From NCBI GenBank assembly GCA_021805545.1, contig JAJZFB010000081.1, forward strand, positions 1-64,000: DNA of 64,000 nt, given 5' to 3'. Below the pieces are notes generated by a model. That model made no database searches. It was not told the origin of the DNA and saw nothing but the letters and a program-made list of their open reading frames with translations. The position numbers were made by a program, and so were the translations under genes. Source of the DNA: Pseudomonadota bacterium (GTDB lineage: Bacteria > Pseudomonadota > Alphaproteobacteria > Acetobacterales > Acetobacteraceae). Below, one piece after another: positions 43,131 to 52,499 of the stretch (positions within the stretch are counted from its first letter, which is position 1; the number at the start of each line of letters is the position of its first letter).

Positions 43131-45422
43131 ATGAACGACACACCGCGCAACCCTGGTCTGGGAGACACGGCCGGCCAAACCGCCGCGAACCCGGACATTG
43201 CCGCGCTGAACGATGCGGGCCTTGGGACCAATGCGCAATTGCAGGCCCGGCTGGCGGCGGTAATGTACACGGCCCGGTATCATGGCGTGGAAATAAACCT
43301 GGAGAGCCTGCGGCTGCGCCCGGATGAGCCCGCGCCCTCTCCGCCCGTGCTGGTGGAATGGCTGCGCGAGGCCGGGCTTTGGGCCCGGGGCGTGCCGATG
43401 AATTTCCGCCAGTTGATAAAGGTCGATGATCCCTCGCCCATCGTGCTGCTGCTTAACGATGGCGGCGCGGCGCTGGTGGTGGGACGCAACCGCGAGACAC
43501 AGACACTTCTGTTGCGCGACCCGCGCGCTGGCACCCACGACCCCACCATAGCCGTGGACGAGTTAAGGCTGAAGCAAGTATGGAGCGGTGGCGTGCTGCT
43601 GATCCGCGCCAACCGCGCCGGGGTGGAGGGGGATCCGCCGATTAACCTCGCAATGCTCGCCAAGCTGGTCTGGGGCGACAAAACCATTCTGCGCGACATC
43701 GCCATCGCCTCCATCACCATTACCATTTTATCACTCGTGCCAATCCTTCTGGTCATGCGTACCATCAGCTCGGTAATGCAGTACCGTAGCACCGATACGC
43801 TTGACGTCATCATCGTTGTTCTGTTCACGGCCATTGTCTTCGAGGCGCTCTTAACCTGGGGGCGCAAGACGATGGAGGTCGTCTTGGGCGCCAAACTCGA
43901 CTCTCGGCTGAACCTGATTATCTTCGACCGGTTAATGGCCCTCCCCATCGAGTTTTTTGAACGGCAACGGGCCGGTGAGCTGACCTACAAGGTACAGCAG
44001 GTCAACCGCGTGCGGGAGTTCCTTACCGGCAAATTGATGAACACGTTCATCGACGTGGTCATGCTGGCCATCCTGCTGCCGGTCGTTTTTTTCATCAACG
44101 CCACCCTGGCCTGGACAGTGCTGGTGGCGGCGGCGCTCATCGCCGTCATCATCGCCATCTTCCTGCGCCCCCTGGGCGCGCTCACCGGCAAAATCGTCGA
44201 GGCGGAATCCGGCAAGGGCTCGGTGCTCGTGGAATCGATCGGCGGTATAAAAACAGTGAAGGCGCTGGCGCTGGAACCTGCCCGCAGCGCCGATTGGGAC
44301 CGGCGCGTGGCCCATGTTGCCGAACTGCACATTGAAATAGGCAACATGGCCAACTGGCCGGCCTCTCTCACCCTGCCGCTGCAACGCTACTGCTCTTATG
44401 GCGCGGTCACGCTCGGCGCCTATATCGCCCTGCACAGCAATTCCGCCTTCGATGCAGGCAGCATCGCCGGCTTCATGATGCTGGGCGGGCGCGTTGCCGG
44501 GCCACTCGTCAGCCTGGCCAGCATCATGGAAGATGTGGAGAAAGCCAGAGCCTCGATTCAGCATGTGGCCTGGGTGCTCAACCGCCCCAACGAGAAACAC
44601 GCGCTTACCCACGGGCTACGGCCGCGTTTCGAGGGGGCCATCGAATTCGATGACGTGACATTCCGCTATGAGGGCACAAAAACCCCGGCGCTGGAAAAAA
44701 TGAGCTTCAAAATTCCGGCGGGCACCATGCTTGGGCTGGTTGGGCGCTCAGGCTCTGGTAAATCCACCATCACACGCCTGCTGCAGGGCATCAACCGCGA
44801 CTATGCCGGCTCCATCAAGGTTGACGGCAACGATATGCGCGAGATCAACCTGCGGCATTTGCGCAAGAGTTTTGGCATGGTGCTGCAGGAAAACTTCCTG
44901 TTCCGCGGCTCCATCCGGGAAAATCTCATCGCCGGCCGTCCGGGCCTATCCTTTGAAGACGCGGTGCGCGCCGCGCGCCTTGCCGGCGCCGAGGAATTCA
45001 TCGAGCGCATGCCCAATGGCTACGACACCTTCATCCAGGAAGGCTCACCCAACCTTTCTGGCGGGCAAAGGCAGCGTCTGGCCATCGCCCGCGCCCTGAT
45101 CACCGACCCCAAGGTGCTGATTATGGATGAGGCGACCTCGGCACTGGACCCGGAATCGGAAGCGTTGGTCAATGCCAACATCCAGCGCATCGCCAAGGGG
45201 CGGACGATGGTCATCGTCTCGCACCGCCTGTCCTCGCTGCTCGATTGCGACCTGATCATGGTGCTCGACCGCGGCCGCACGATCGATATCGGCACGCATC
45301 ATGAGCTTGTGGAGCGTTGCGCCATCTACCGCCATCTCTGGTTCCAGCAGAACCGCCACCTCGCTCCCGAAGGCTTTGAGAATGATTCCAAAACTCCGCC
45401 AGCTCTTACCCAAGGCCTCTGA
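43131..45422 (+). CDS. Type I secretion ABC transporter with inactive C39-like domain
   Basis: The 763-residue protein has three parts: a peptidase C39-like domain at about 25-160, six membrane helices at about 175-455, and an ATPase. The ATPase has Walker A GRSGSGKST near 540, signature LSGGQRQRLAIARAL near 641 and Walker B LIMDEATSALDPES near 661. The C39 part has no catalytic Cys (ARLAAVMYTARYHGVEIN) and lacks the His, as in HlyB-type proteins that bind rather than cleave their substrate. It should export a leaderless protein with the adjacent adaptor; a TolC partner is not in the window. A terminator-like hairpin lies in its leader near 43050-43073. Confidence 0.9.
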   Translation: MNDTPRNPGLGDTAGQTAANPDIAALNDAGLGTNAQLQARLAAVMYTARYHGVEINLESLRLRPDEPAPSPPVLVEWLREAGLWARGVPMNFRQLIKVDDPSPIVLLLNDGGAALVVGRNRETQTLLLRDPRAGTHDPTIAVDELRLKQVWSGGVLLIRANRAGVEGDPPINLAMLAKLVWGDKTILRDIAIASITITILSLVPILLVMRTISSVMQYRSTDTLDVIIVVLFTAIVFEALLTWGRKTMEVVLGAKLDSRLNLIIFDRLMALPIEFFERQRAGELTYKVQQVNRVREFLTGKLMNTFIDVVMLAILLPVVFFINATLAWTVLVAAALIAVIIAIFLRPLGALTGKIVEAESGKGSVLVESIGGIKTVKALALEPARSADWDRRVAHVAELHIEIGNMANWPASLTLPLQRYCSYGAVTLGAYIALHSNSAFDAGSIAGFMMLGGRVAGPLVSLASIMEDVEKARASIQHVAWVLNRPNEKHALTHGLRPRFEGAIEFDDVTFRYEGTKTPALEKMSFKIPAGTMLGLVGRSGSGKSTITRLLQGINRDYAGSIKVDGNDMREINLRHLRKSFGMVLQENFLFRGSIRENLIAGRPGLSFEDAVRAARLAGAEEFIERMPNGYDTFIQEGSPNLSGGQRQRLAIARALITDPKVLIMDEATSALDPESEALVNANIQRIAKGRTMVIVSHRLSSLLDCDLIMVLDRGRTIDIGTHHELVERCAIYRHLWFQQNRHLAPEGFENDSKTPPALTQGL

Positions 45423-46803
45423 AAAGGGAGCCCTGGCAAACGCGGCGGACGAACCCATGCCGCTTGCCGTGCTGGAATTTCAGTCGCCGACGGCCGCCGT
45501 CATCGCCACGCCATTGCCGCCAATGGCCCGCTCAACCACGCATATGCTTGCGGGGCTGATCGCCATATTGCTCATCATCGGCTCAACCATGAAGCTGAAC
45601 GAAGAAGTGCCTGGCACGGCGGTACTGACCTCGACAGCACCAGATTTCACGGTCCAGGCTTTCAATTCCAGCTCCATTCTCCGCGAAATCACCGTTGCTC
45701 CCGGCCAGCTTGTGCATAAGGGCGAGGTGGTGGCGCGGCTGGACCCAACTTATGCTGAGGCCGACCTTAAAGGCATGACGGAACAGGAGCAGAATTACGC
45801 CGCCCAGGTGGCGCAGCTACAAGCCCAGGAATACGGCAAGCCCTACGTGCCAGACCCGAACAACCCTTACGGGGCCCTGCAACTGCAAACCTACACCCAG
45901 CAAATGGGCCAGTATAGCTACACGATGCAGAACTACCAGCAGCAGATCAACCAACTGCAAACCCAGATTAACGGCTATAACAGCCAGGCCGCCTATTTCC
46001 GCCAGCGCCTCGGCATCGCCGAGAATGTCGAAAATATGCGCAAGAAGCTGCAGAAGCTGCAAGTAGGCAGCGAGCTGGACACGGAGGCGGCCATCGATGA
46101 CCGCGTTTCCATGCAGGCGCAAATGGAAAATAATATATCGGACGCGGCGGCGGCGGAAAAGCAGCTCGCCGCGACGACCGCGCAGATGAACAGCTTCGCG
46201 CAGCAATTCAAGGCGCAGACCTCGACACAACTGGCCACGGCGCTCAACAATCTGGCCCAGGCACGGCAAAACCTGACCAAAGCCAAAATGAACAGCCAGG
46301 AAATTGACCTGACCGCGCCGCAGGATGCGGTGGTGGAATCCGTGTCTCAGGAATCTCCCGGCGCGGTGCTGCAACCGGGCGAAACCCTCCTTACCCTCTC
46401 CCCCATCCACGCGCCGTTTACTGTGGAGGCGCAAATCAATGCCACCGAGTCCGGCTATGTAAGCGTGGGTAACCGGGTGAATCTGGAATTCCAGACCCTT
46501 CCGCAAACCGTTTATGGCGGCGCCATTGGCACGGTCAAATCGATCTCCGCCAACAGCTTCAACCCGAATGACCAGCAGAATAATGCAACAATCGGCACGC
46601 CGCTGCCCGGAACCGGACAGAATTTATACTACCGGGTCAGCATCTCGCTGGACCAGCTTAACCTGCATAACGTGCCAAGGGGCTTCCAGTTAATGCCGGG
46701 CATGCCCATCAGCGCTAATGTTATTGTCGGCAAACAGACCTTCATGGAATGGCTCTTCAAGAACTACGCTTCAATCGCCACCAAAGCCTTCCATGAGCCC
46801 TGA
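45382..46803 (+). CDS. HlyD-family periplasmic adaptor of the type I secretion system
   Basis: The 473-residue protein has a cytoplasmic start, one membrane helix (LAGLIAILLIIGS, residues about 54-66), and a lipoyl-type strand region (SSILREITVAPGQLVHKGEVVARLDP). A long coiled coil unusually rich in Gln, Tyr and Asn (about 140-330) follows, then a second lipoyl half (APQDAVVESVSQESPGAVLQPGE). The ATG overlaps the ATPase gene by 41 bases and has GAAGG upstream. It bridges the inner-membrane ATPase to an outer-membrane channel. Confidence 0.9.
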   Translation: MIPKLRQLLPKASEKGALANAADEPMPLAVLEFQSPTAAVIATPLPPMARSTTHMLAGLIAILLIIGSTMKLNEEVPGTAVLTSTAPDFTVQAFNSSSILREITVAPGQLVHKGEVVARLDPTYAEADLKGMTEQEQNYAAQVAQLQAQEYGKPYVPDPNNPYGALQLQTYTQQMGQYSYTMQNYQQQINQLQTQINGYNSQAAYFRQRLGIAENVENMRKKLQKLQVGSELDTEAAIDDRVSMQAQMENNISDAAAAEKQLAATTAQMNSFAQQFKAQTSTQLATALNNLAQARQNLTKAKMNSQEIDLTAPQDAVVESVSQESPGAVLQPGETLLTLSPIHAPFTVEAQINATESGYVSVGNRVNLEFQTLPQTVYGGAIGTVKSISANSFNPNDQQNNATIGTPLPGTGQNLYYRVSISLDQLNLHNVPRGFQLMPGMPISANVIVGKQTFMEWLFKNYASIATKAFHEP

Positions 46804-46812
46804 GGCAGCCGC

Positions 46813-48564
46813 ATGAGCGTTAAAGCGAGCATTTCCGACAATCTGGCCGCGCGGAATCCACAAAAGGCGCTTAAACGCGCCCTGACCCTGCAGGCGCAAG
46901 CAGCGCATGAGCGGGCGTTCAAGCTGTTCGTCACCGCCGCCGAGGCCGGGCTGACCGAAGCTGAGCGCGAGCTTGGGTTCTACTACATTACCGGCGAGGG
47001 GCACGGGCTGCTCGACCCGGTACAGGCCGTGCGCTGGATTACCCGCGCAGCCGAAAAAAATGATGTAGCGGCACAGGCAAAGCTGGCCGAGCTTTACCTC
47101 GCGGGCTTCCAGAAAGAGCGCCTGGAGCAGGGTCTGTTCACATCCTCCGAGACAGCGCAGCAGGTGGACGTGGAAACCGCCCTGCACTGGGCGCTGCGCG
47201 CGGCCGAAGCCGGCGATGCAAAAGCCCAGGCCATGGCGGGGTATATCTATGCCAGCGCCCCGCCGCCACTGCGCGATGCGGCCAGGGCCGAGCATTGGTA
47301 CAAGCTGGCGGCGGCGCAAGATGTACCGCAGGCGCATCTCGGCCTTGGCATCAACCTGCTGTTCAACGCAACGGCAGACGAGCCAACTTTTGCCGGCCTG
47401 GCGCACATACGCAAAGCCGCCGAAGCAAATCTGCCCGATGCGCTTTATTATATGGCCGTGATTTATGAGCGCGGCATCGGCGTGCTGCCAGACCAGCAGC
47501 AAGCCGCTGAATTTTACGGCAAAGCCGCCGAGGGTGGGGTCAATAACGCGCGCGCCAAATATGGCCTCATGCTGTTCAATGGCATTGGCGTAAAGCAAAA
47601 CAAGCTAGAGGGCGAAACCTGGCTGCGCCGCGCCGCGCTTGGGGGCGATGGCGAAGCGGCAATTCTCGTCGCCAATATTTACGTGCGCGGCGAAGGCAAT
47701 ATGCCCCCCGCCTTTGCCGAAGCGGCGCAATGGTTCCGCCTTGCCGCCGAAGCCGGCAACAAGGACGCGGCACGCTCCCTGGCCGTGATGCACCTGACTG
47801 GTGCTGGCATGCCGCGCGACGCTGATGAGGCCGCCAGCTGGTTCCGCAAGGCAGCCGAAGCCGGCGATGCAATGGCGCAATCGGACCTGGCCGAGCTGAT
47901 GCGGCTCGGCCGCACCAACCCGCGCTTCACCGAGCCAGCGCCAGTGCACGATTGGTTCGAGAAGGCCGCCGAAGCTGGTGATGCCGTCGCCGCCTATAAT
48001 TTTGGCGTATGCCTGGCCGAGGGCGTGAACCTGGAAAAAGATGAGGTCCGGGCAGTCTATTGGTTCCGCAAGGCGGCCGATACCGTGGCCGACGCCACCT
48101 TCGCCTATGCCATGGCGCTGGAGCAGGGGCGCGGCGTGGAGAAAGACGAAATTGCCGCGCGGGAATGGATGATGCGCGCGGCAGACGCCAAACTGCCTCA
48201 GGCCCTGCTCAATCTGGGACGCATGCATAATCAGGGCATTGGCGGGCCGCGTGATGACGAGGCGGCCCGGCAATGCTTCGAGCAAGCAGCGGCAGCCGGG
48301 CAGGTTGACGCCATGTTCGCGCTTGGCGCGTTTTATGGCGGCGGGCACGGCATCCCCACCGATCGCGCGGCATCTCTGGAATGGTACCGCAAGGCCGCCG
48401 CTGCCGGGCATGCCGGCGCGGCGCTCATGCTGGGTAAATATCTGAGCCTGGGTATCGCCACGCCGGTTGATCTGGACGGAGCGCGGCAATGGTTCGGCCT
48501 TGCCGCCAAGGCAGGCATACCCGGCGCGGCGGAAGAACTGGCCGCGCTGGATGCGGCGGCCTGA
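46813..48564 (+). CDS. Sel1-like repeat protein
   Basis: The 583-residue protein is built almost entirely of about 14 Sel1-like (TPR-related) repeats of 36 residues, e.g. AASWFRKAAEAGDAMAQSDLAELM and YWFRKAADTVADATFAYAMALEQG. No signal peptide or membrane segment is visible. It begins nine bases after the adaptor gene, in the same operon. Such repeats bind proteins, so it may be an assembly or chaperone factor for the secretion or glycosylation machinery. Confidence 0.87.
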   Translation: MSVKASISDNLAARNPQKALKRALTLQAQAAHERAFKLFVTAAEAGLTEAERELGFYYITGEGHGLLDPVQAVRWITRAAEKNDVAAQAKLAELYLAGFQKERLEQGLFTSSETAQQVDVETALHWALRAAEAGDAKAQAMAGYIYASAPPPLRDAARAEHWYKLAAAQDVPQAHLGLGINLLFNATADEPTFAGLAHIRKAAEANLPDALYYMAVIYERGIGVLPDQQQAAEFYGKAAEGGVNNARAKYGLMLFNGIGVKQNKLEGETWLRRAALGGDGEAAILVANIYVRGEGNMPPAFAEAAQWFRLAAEAGNKDAARSLAVMHLTGAGMPRDADEAASWFRKAAEAGDAMAQSDLAELMRLGRTNPRFTEPAPVHDWFEKAAEAGDAVAAYNFGVCLAEGVNLEKDEVRAVYWFRKAADTVADATFAYAMALEQGRGVEKDEIAAREWMMRAADAKLPQALLNLGRMHNQGIGGPRDDEAARQCFEQAAAAGQVDAMFALGAFYGGGHGIPTDRAASLEWYRKAAAAGHAGAALMLGKYLSLGIATPVDLDGARQWFGLAAKAGIPGAAEELAALDAAA

Positions 48565-48633
48565 ACCGCGTGGTCTTGCGGCGGCATGGTGCGCGATGGC
48601 ATGGATTGTAATCCGCAGCAACGATGAGCCGCG

Positions 48634-51381
48634 ATGAAAACAGGGAGTTTGACGCGGCGGCGGCATGATGAGGCGGCGGCCGCCTGGGTAAAGGCGCGCG
48701 AGGACAAGGGCCAGGCATTGCGCTGGTTGATGCGCGCCGCACGCCTGGCGCCGGATGATCCACGCATCGCGCTGGAACTGGCTCAAGCCCAGCTTCAGTC
48801 TGGCGAAGCCGCCGCGGCGGCTGCTGGCTTTGCCCGGCTGAGTAAAGAGCACGACATTGCCGCCATATGGATGGGCTTAGCCCTGGCGAGCCTGCAAACT
48901 GGCGATGGCCCGCAAGCCGTTGCCGCGTTAGAGGCCATGCTACAGCGCCATTGCCTGCCAGATGATCCGGGCTTTTCCAACTTTGCGCTGCTTGTGGCCA
49001 CAGCCAACGGTCATGGCGGATTCCAGGCTGTGCGGCCAGATGGCAGCCTGGTTCTGCGGGGGGCGGGCCACCTGCTGGGCGCCAGGCCCAACCACGGCGC
49101 GCTAACGCGGGTGGAAGGCTTGGTGACTTGGGAAAAGAACGGTTTAAGCGGCTGGGCCGCACACGCCGCAGCGCCAGAGGCACCACCGGATTTATGGCTG
49201 CAAGATACACATGGCGCACGCCGCAAGGTGAAGCTGGGCAAAATTCTGCCACCAGATTCCGCCGCCCCGTTTCTGCCACGCTATAAATTCCGCCTGGGGC
49301 CGGTGCAGTTGCGCGGCCTCACACCACCTTTCCATCTCGGCGGCGCCTCGGGGCCAGAAATTTCCGGCAGCCCGGTTCAGCCCGAGGCCCTTCAGCAAAA
49401 CCTTCAACAAAACCCGCGCCCAGCCAAACGCCGTGGCAAGCCCCCAGCCCGCACCCCACGGCGCGCCAAGCTGGCGCTGCTAATGCCGGTTTACCGTGGC
49501 CTTGCGCAAACCAAGGCGGCACTTACCTCCACCCTGGCCGCCGCGCCAGCAGGCACTAAAATCATCGTAGTGGATGATTGCACCCCTGAGCCCGCCCTGG
49601 CGCGCTGGCTGGACCGGCTGGCGGCGTCAGGCCGCATCATCCTGCACCGGCATGAGCGCAATCTGGGCTTCTGCGCCGCCGTGAATCACGGCATCGCCCT
49701 GGCTAAAAACCACGACGTGCTCCTGTTGAATGCCGACATATTGCTCCCGCGCGGCGTAATTGAGGCGCTGCGCGAGGTTGCCTATGCCGATAAAGCCACG
49801 GGCACCGTCACGCCCTTTTCTAACGAGGCGACACTCTGCTCCTACCCCAGCCGCAAAGGCGGCAACCCGATGCCCGATGCCCGCCAAACGGCCCGGCTGA
49901 ATGCGCTGGCGCGGCAGGCAAACGGGCTGGAAGCCGTGGAAATTCCCACGGCAGTCGGGTTCTGCATGTTCATCCGCCATGATTGCCTGCGCGCCACAGG
50001 CAAGCTCCGGGGTGAAATTTTTGCCCAAGGCTATGGCGAGGAAAATGATTTCTGCCTGCGCGCCCGGCATCTCGGCTTCCGCCACATGGCGGCGCCGGGC
50101 GCGTTTGTGGCGCATCAGGGCGGGGTCTCGTTCCGCGCCGCGGCGCGCGGGTTGATGATTCGCAACCTGCGCATCTTGAATGATTTATTTCCCGGCTATC
50201 TGGCGCTGGTGCAGGCGCACGAGGCAGCAAACCCGCTGGCCCCGTACCGTGCCCGGCTGGATACGGCGCAGCTCCTGGCGCAGCGCGCGCGCAAGGGGGC
50301 GGTGCTGCTCATTTCGCACGGCCATGGCGGCGGTGTGGCCCGGCAGGTGCAGGCCGATATGGCACGCTGGCGCGCGGAAGGTTTCCTGCCCTTGCTGCTC
50401 TCCACCCAATTTCCAGAAAATCCCGATAAAACCCCGTATCCTTGGCCCGCCCAGCTTGGCATGGGCGAGAAAAACACCTGCCCCAACCTTACCTTTACGT
50501 TGCCCGGCACCCTGCCTAACTTACTGGCCCTGCTACGGCAATTAAGCGTGCGCCGCGTGGTGCTGCACCACGGCCTGGGCCACCATGAGAGCGTGCGCGG
50601 CCTCGCCGCGATGCTGGGCGTACCGCAGGATATCGTGGTGCATGACTACGCCAGCTTTTGCCCGCGGGTTAATCTCCTCAACCGGCCAGATAAAACGGCG
50701 CCGCTGCGCTATTGCGGCGAGCCCGCGCTGGCAGGGTGCATCACGTGCTGCAAAATACGCGATGGCGGGGTGCGCGAAACATTGCCCGTGGCACAATTGC
50801 GCGCCCGTTCCGCCGCCGAATTTGCTGCGGCGGAACGGGTTATTGTTCCCTCCGCCGATGCAGCGCGGCGGCTGCAAAGGCATTTTCCCGGGCTTAAGCC
50901 AGTTATAACGCCCTGGGAAGACGACAGCTCGCTGCCCCCGCCCATCCTCGTGCAACGGCATGCCGCGCCGCGCCGCGTGGCGGTCATTGGCGGCATAGGC
51001 CCATCCAAGGGGTTCGATGTGCTGCTGGAATGCGCCACGGATGCCAAGGCGCGGAATTTGCCACTGGAATTCATCGTCATCGGCAATAGCGCGGATGACG
51101 AAAAATTATTGGCGGCCGGCATTTTCGTCACGGGCGCATACCGCGAGGGCGAGGCAACAGCGCTCATCGAGTATTTCAAACCCAGTATTGCCTTTTTACC
51201 TTCCATCTGGCCGGAAACCTGGTGTTTCGCGCTGAGCGAGGCCTGGCGGGCGGGGCTGCGCGCCGTGGTGTTCGGGCTGGGCGCACAGGGCGAGCGCATG
51301 CACGCCACCGGGCGCGGTACGAGCCTGCCCCTTGGTCTGCCACCGCAACGTATTAACGAGTTGCTATGCCGCCTGCCATGA
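48634..51381 (+). CDS. Large multidomain glycosyltransferase (TPR, beta domain, GT2, GT-B)
   Basis: The 915-residue protein is a fusion. Residues 1-130 are TPR-like (ALRWLMRAARLAPDDPRIALELA). Residues about 155-240 form a small beta domain (LSGWAAHAAAPEA) resembling the one in the Hint protein. Residues about 280-510 are a GT2 domain (LALLMPVYRG, VVDDCTPE, LLLNADILLPRG, GYGEENDFCLRAR). Residues about 545-905 are a GT-B region with VAVIGGIGPSKGFDVLLECA and WPETWCFALSEAWRAGL. No membrane segment is seen. It probably adds sugars to a surface polysaccharide or protein; neighbours favour a secreted protein target. Function is inferred. Confidence 0.82.
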   Translation: MKTGSLTRRRHDEAAAAWVKAREDKGQALRWLMRAARLAPDDPRIALELAQAQLQSGEAAAAAAGFARLSKEHDIAAIWMGLALASLQTGDGPQAVAALEAMLQRHCLPDDPGFSNFALLVATANGHGGFQAVRPDGSLVLRGAGHLLGARPNHGALTRVEGLVTWEKNGLSGWAAHAAAPEAPPDLWLQDTHGARRKVKLGKILPPDSAAPFLPRYKFRLGPVQLRGLTPPFHLGGASGPEISGSPVQPEALQQNLQQNPRPAKRRGKPPARTPRRAKLALLMPVYRGLAQTKAALTSTLAAAPAGTKIIVVDDCTPEPALARWLDRLAASGRIILHRHERNLGFCAAVNHGIALAKNHDVLLLNADILLPRGVIEALREVAYADKATGTVTPFSNEATLCSYPSRKGGNPMPDARQTARLNALARQANGLEAVEIPTAVGFCMFIRHDCLRATGKLRGEIFAQGYGEENDFCLRARHLGFRHMAAPGAFVAHQGGVSFRAAARGLMIRNLRILNDLFPGYLALVQAHEAANPLAPYRARLDTAQLLAQRARKGAVLLISHGHGGGVARQVQADMARWRAEGFLPLLLSTQFPENPDKTPYPWPAQLGMGEKNTCPNLTFTLPGTLPNLLALLRQLSVRRVVLHHGLGHHESVRGLAAMLGVPQDIVVHDYASFCPRVNLLNRPDKTAPLRYCGEPALAGCITCCKIRDGGVRETLPVAQLRARSAAEFAAAERVIVPSADAARRLQRHFPGLKPVITPWEDDSSLPPPILVQRHAAPRRVAVIGGIGPSKGFDVLLECATDAKARNLPLEFIVIGNSADDEKLLAAGIFVTGAYREGEATALIEYFKPSIAFLPSIWPETWCFALSEAWRAGLRAVVFGLGAQGERMHATGRGTSLPLGLPPQRINELLCRLP

Positions 51382-51474
51382 CACTACGGTTTTTATAGTA
51401 AACAGGCTCAAAATTATCCTGGGGGACTGGATAAACACCCAGCTTTAAACTAACCCTGTCATAGAAATGATCTG

Positions 51475-51496
51475 GCCGGGAAACCGCTTTCCCGGC
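51475..51496. other. Perfect 9-bp hairpin upstream of the ChW-like gene
   Basis: GCCGGGAAA and TTTCCCGGC flank the loop CCGC in the 149-base gap between the large glycosyltransferase and the ChW-like gene. No T-tract follows. It may be an RNA processing or leader structure that separates expression of the two genes. Confidence 0.45.
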
Positions 51497-51530
51497 TGCG
51501 TGCCACGTCATAACAGCTTTAGGATTCGAC

Positions 51531-52481
51531 ATGCCTGCTCCCGCCCAAGCGCCCGCTTCCACCCAAACAGCGCCCCGGCCCGGTGCTAAACGGGGCGACG
51601 GCCTTGGTATTGGCGCTGTGCCACAGCAGGCACAGCCGCAGGCCCAGGGGGGTATTGCCGGCGCGCAGGTCGATGAGCTGAAGGTCACTGGCCACCTGAT
51701 GACTCTGCCGCCTGGGCTGTTTTGTATTATCAACGAGATCAATCCAGCCGCCTCGCGCAATAATGGCATGCCGGGCGTCCGCATCTCGCCGCCGCCGGTG
51801 GGCGGGCAAAACGTCGAAATCTCGGGCTTTCGCGGCGATGGCTGGCTGAGCGCCGAGGGTGATGCCACGCTGGTGCGCATCCGTGCCAAACCATCGCAGA
51901 TTCTCGTCACCATCTACCAATTGCCCGGCGAGGCATCCTCGGCGCCGCGCCTGCAGGTGCGCCAGTTGCTGGGGCCGGAGGAAATGGCAAACGGCCAGGC
52001 CGCGGCGGCGGCACCAGCTCCCGCGCCTGCCCCGGCTCCCGCCGTGCCGGCCAAAATCAACCTCGTCGCGCATATCCAATCGCGTGGCGATGTGGGCGCC
52101 TCTTTTGGCGAGTGGCTGGGCGAAAGCGGCAGCAATAACTGGATCGAGGGTTTCGCCATCAACGCGCCAGCGGACATCTCTCCCGCCAGCTTCACCTACC
52201 AGGCCGTGCTGGGGCGCGGCTGGCTCAGCCCCTGGGTGGAAGCCGGGCAATATTGCGGCTCGCGCGGCATGGCCCTGCCACTGCTCGGCCTGCGCATCCG
52301 GCTGAGCGGCGAAGCCGCCGAGCAATACGACATCTCCTACGCCGCCAGCTTCGTCGGGGGCGCCAAGGCGGGGCCCGTGGGCAACGATGAAACCTGCGAG
52401 GCCGACACGCTGGCACCACTTGAAGCCATTCAGGTCACCCTCACCCCGCGCGCGCGCAAGGGCGGCCGCGCCAAAAAATAA
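51531..52481 (+). CDS. Protein with ChW-like repeat, unknown function
   Basis: The 316-residue protein starts with a Pro/Ala/Gln-rich segment, then a beta-rich part (KVTGHLMTLPPGLFCIINEI). A Pro/Ala linker lies at about 160-175 and the C-terminal part carries two related segments. The second (FTYQAVLGRGWLSPWVEAG, then GMALPLLGLRIRLSG) follows the clostridial hydrophobic W pattern Y-x-a-h-v-x3-GW-x-W-x-G-x2-G-x9-I-x-L. The first is AHIQSRGDVGASFGEWLG. No signal peptide is visible. It sits between two glycosyltransferases. The ChW call is by pattern only. Confidence 0.6.
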   Translation: MPAPAQAPASTQTAPRPGAKRGDGLGIGAVPQQAQPQAQGGIAGAQVDELKVTGHLMTLPPGLFCIINEINPAASRNNGMPGVRISPPPVGGQNVEISGFRGDGWLSAEGDATLVRIRAKPSQILVTIYQLPGEASSAPRLQVRQLLGPEEMANGQAAAAAPAPAPAPAPAVPAKINLVAHIQSRGDVGASFGEWLGESGSNNWIEGFAINAPADISPASFTYQAVLGRGWLSPWVEAGQYCGSRGMALPLLGLRIRLSGEAAEQYDISYAASFVGGAKAGPVGNDETCEADTLAPLEAIQVTLTPRARKGGRAKK

Positions 52482-52499
52482 GCGGCGGCGGAGCCAAAC

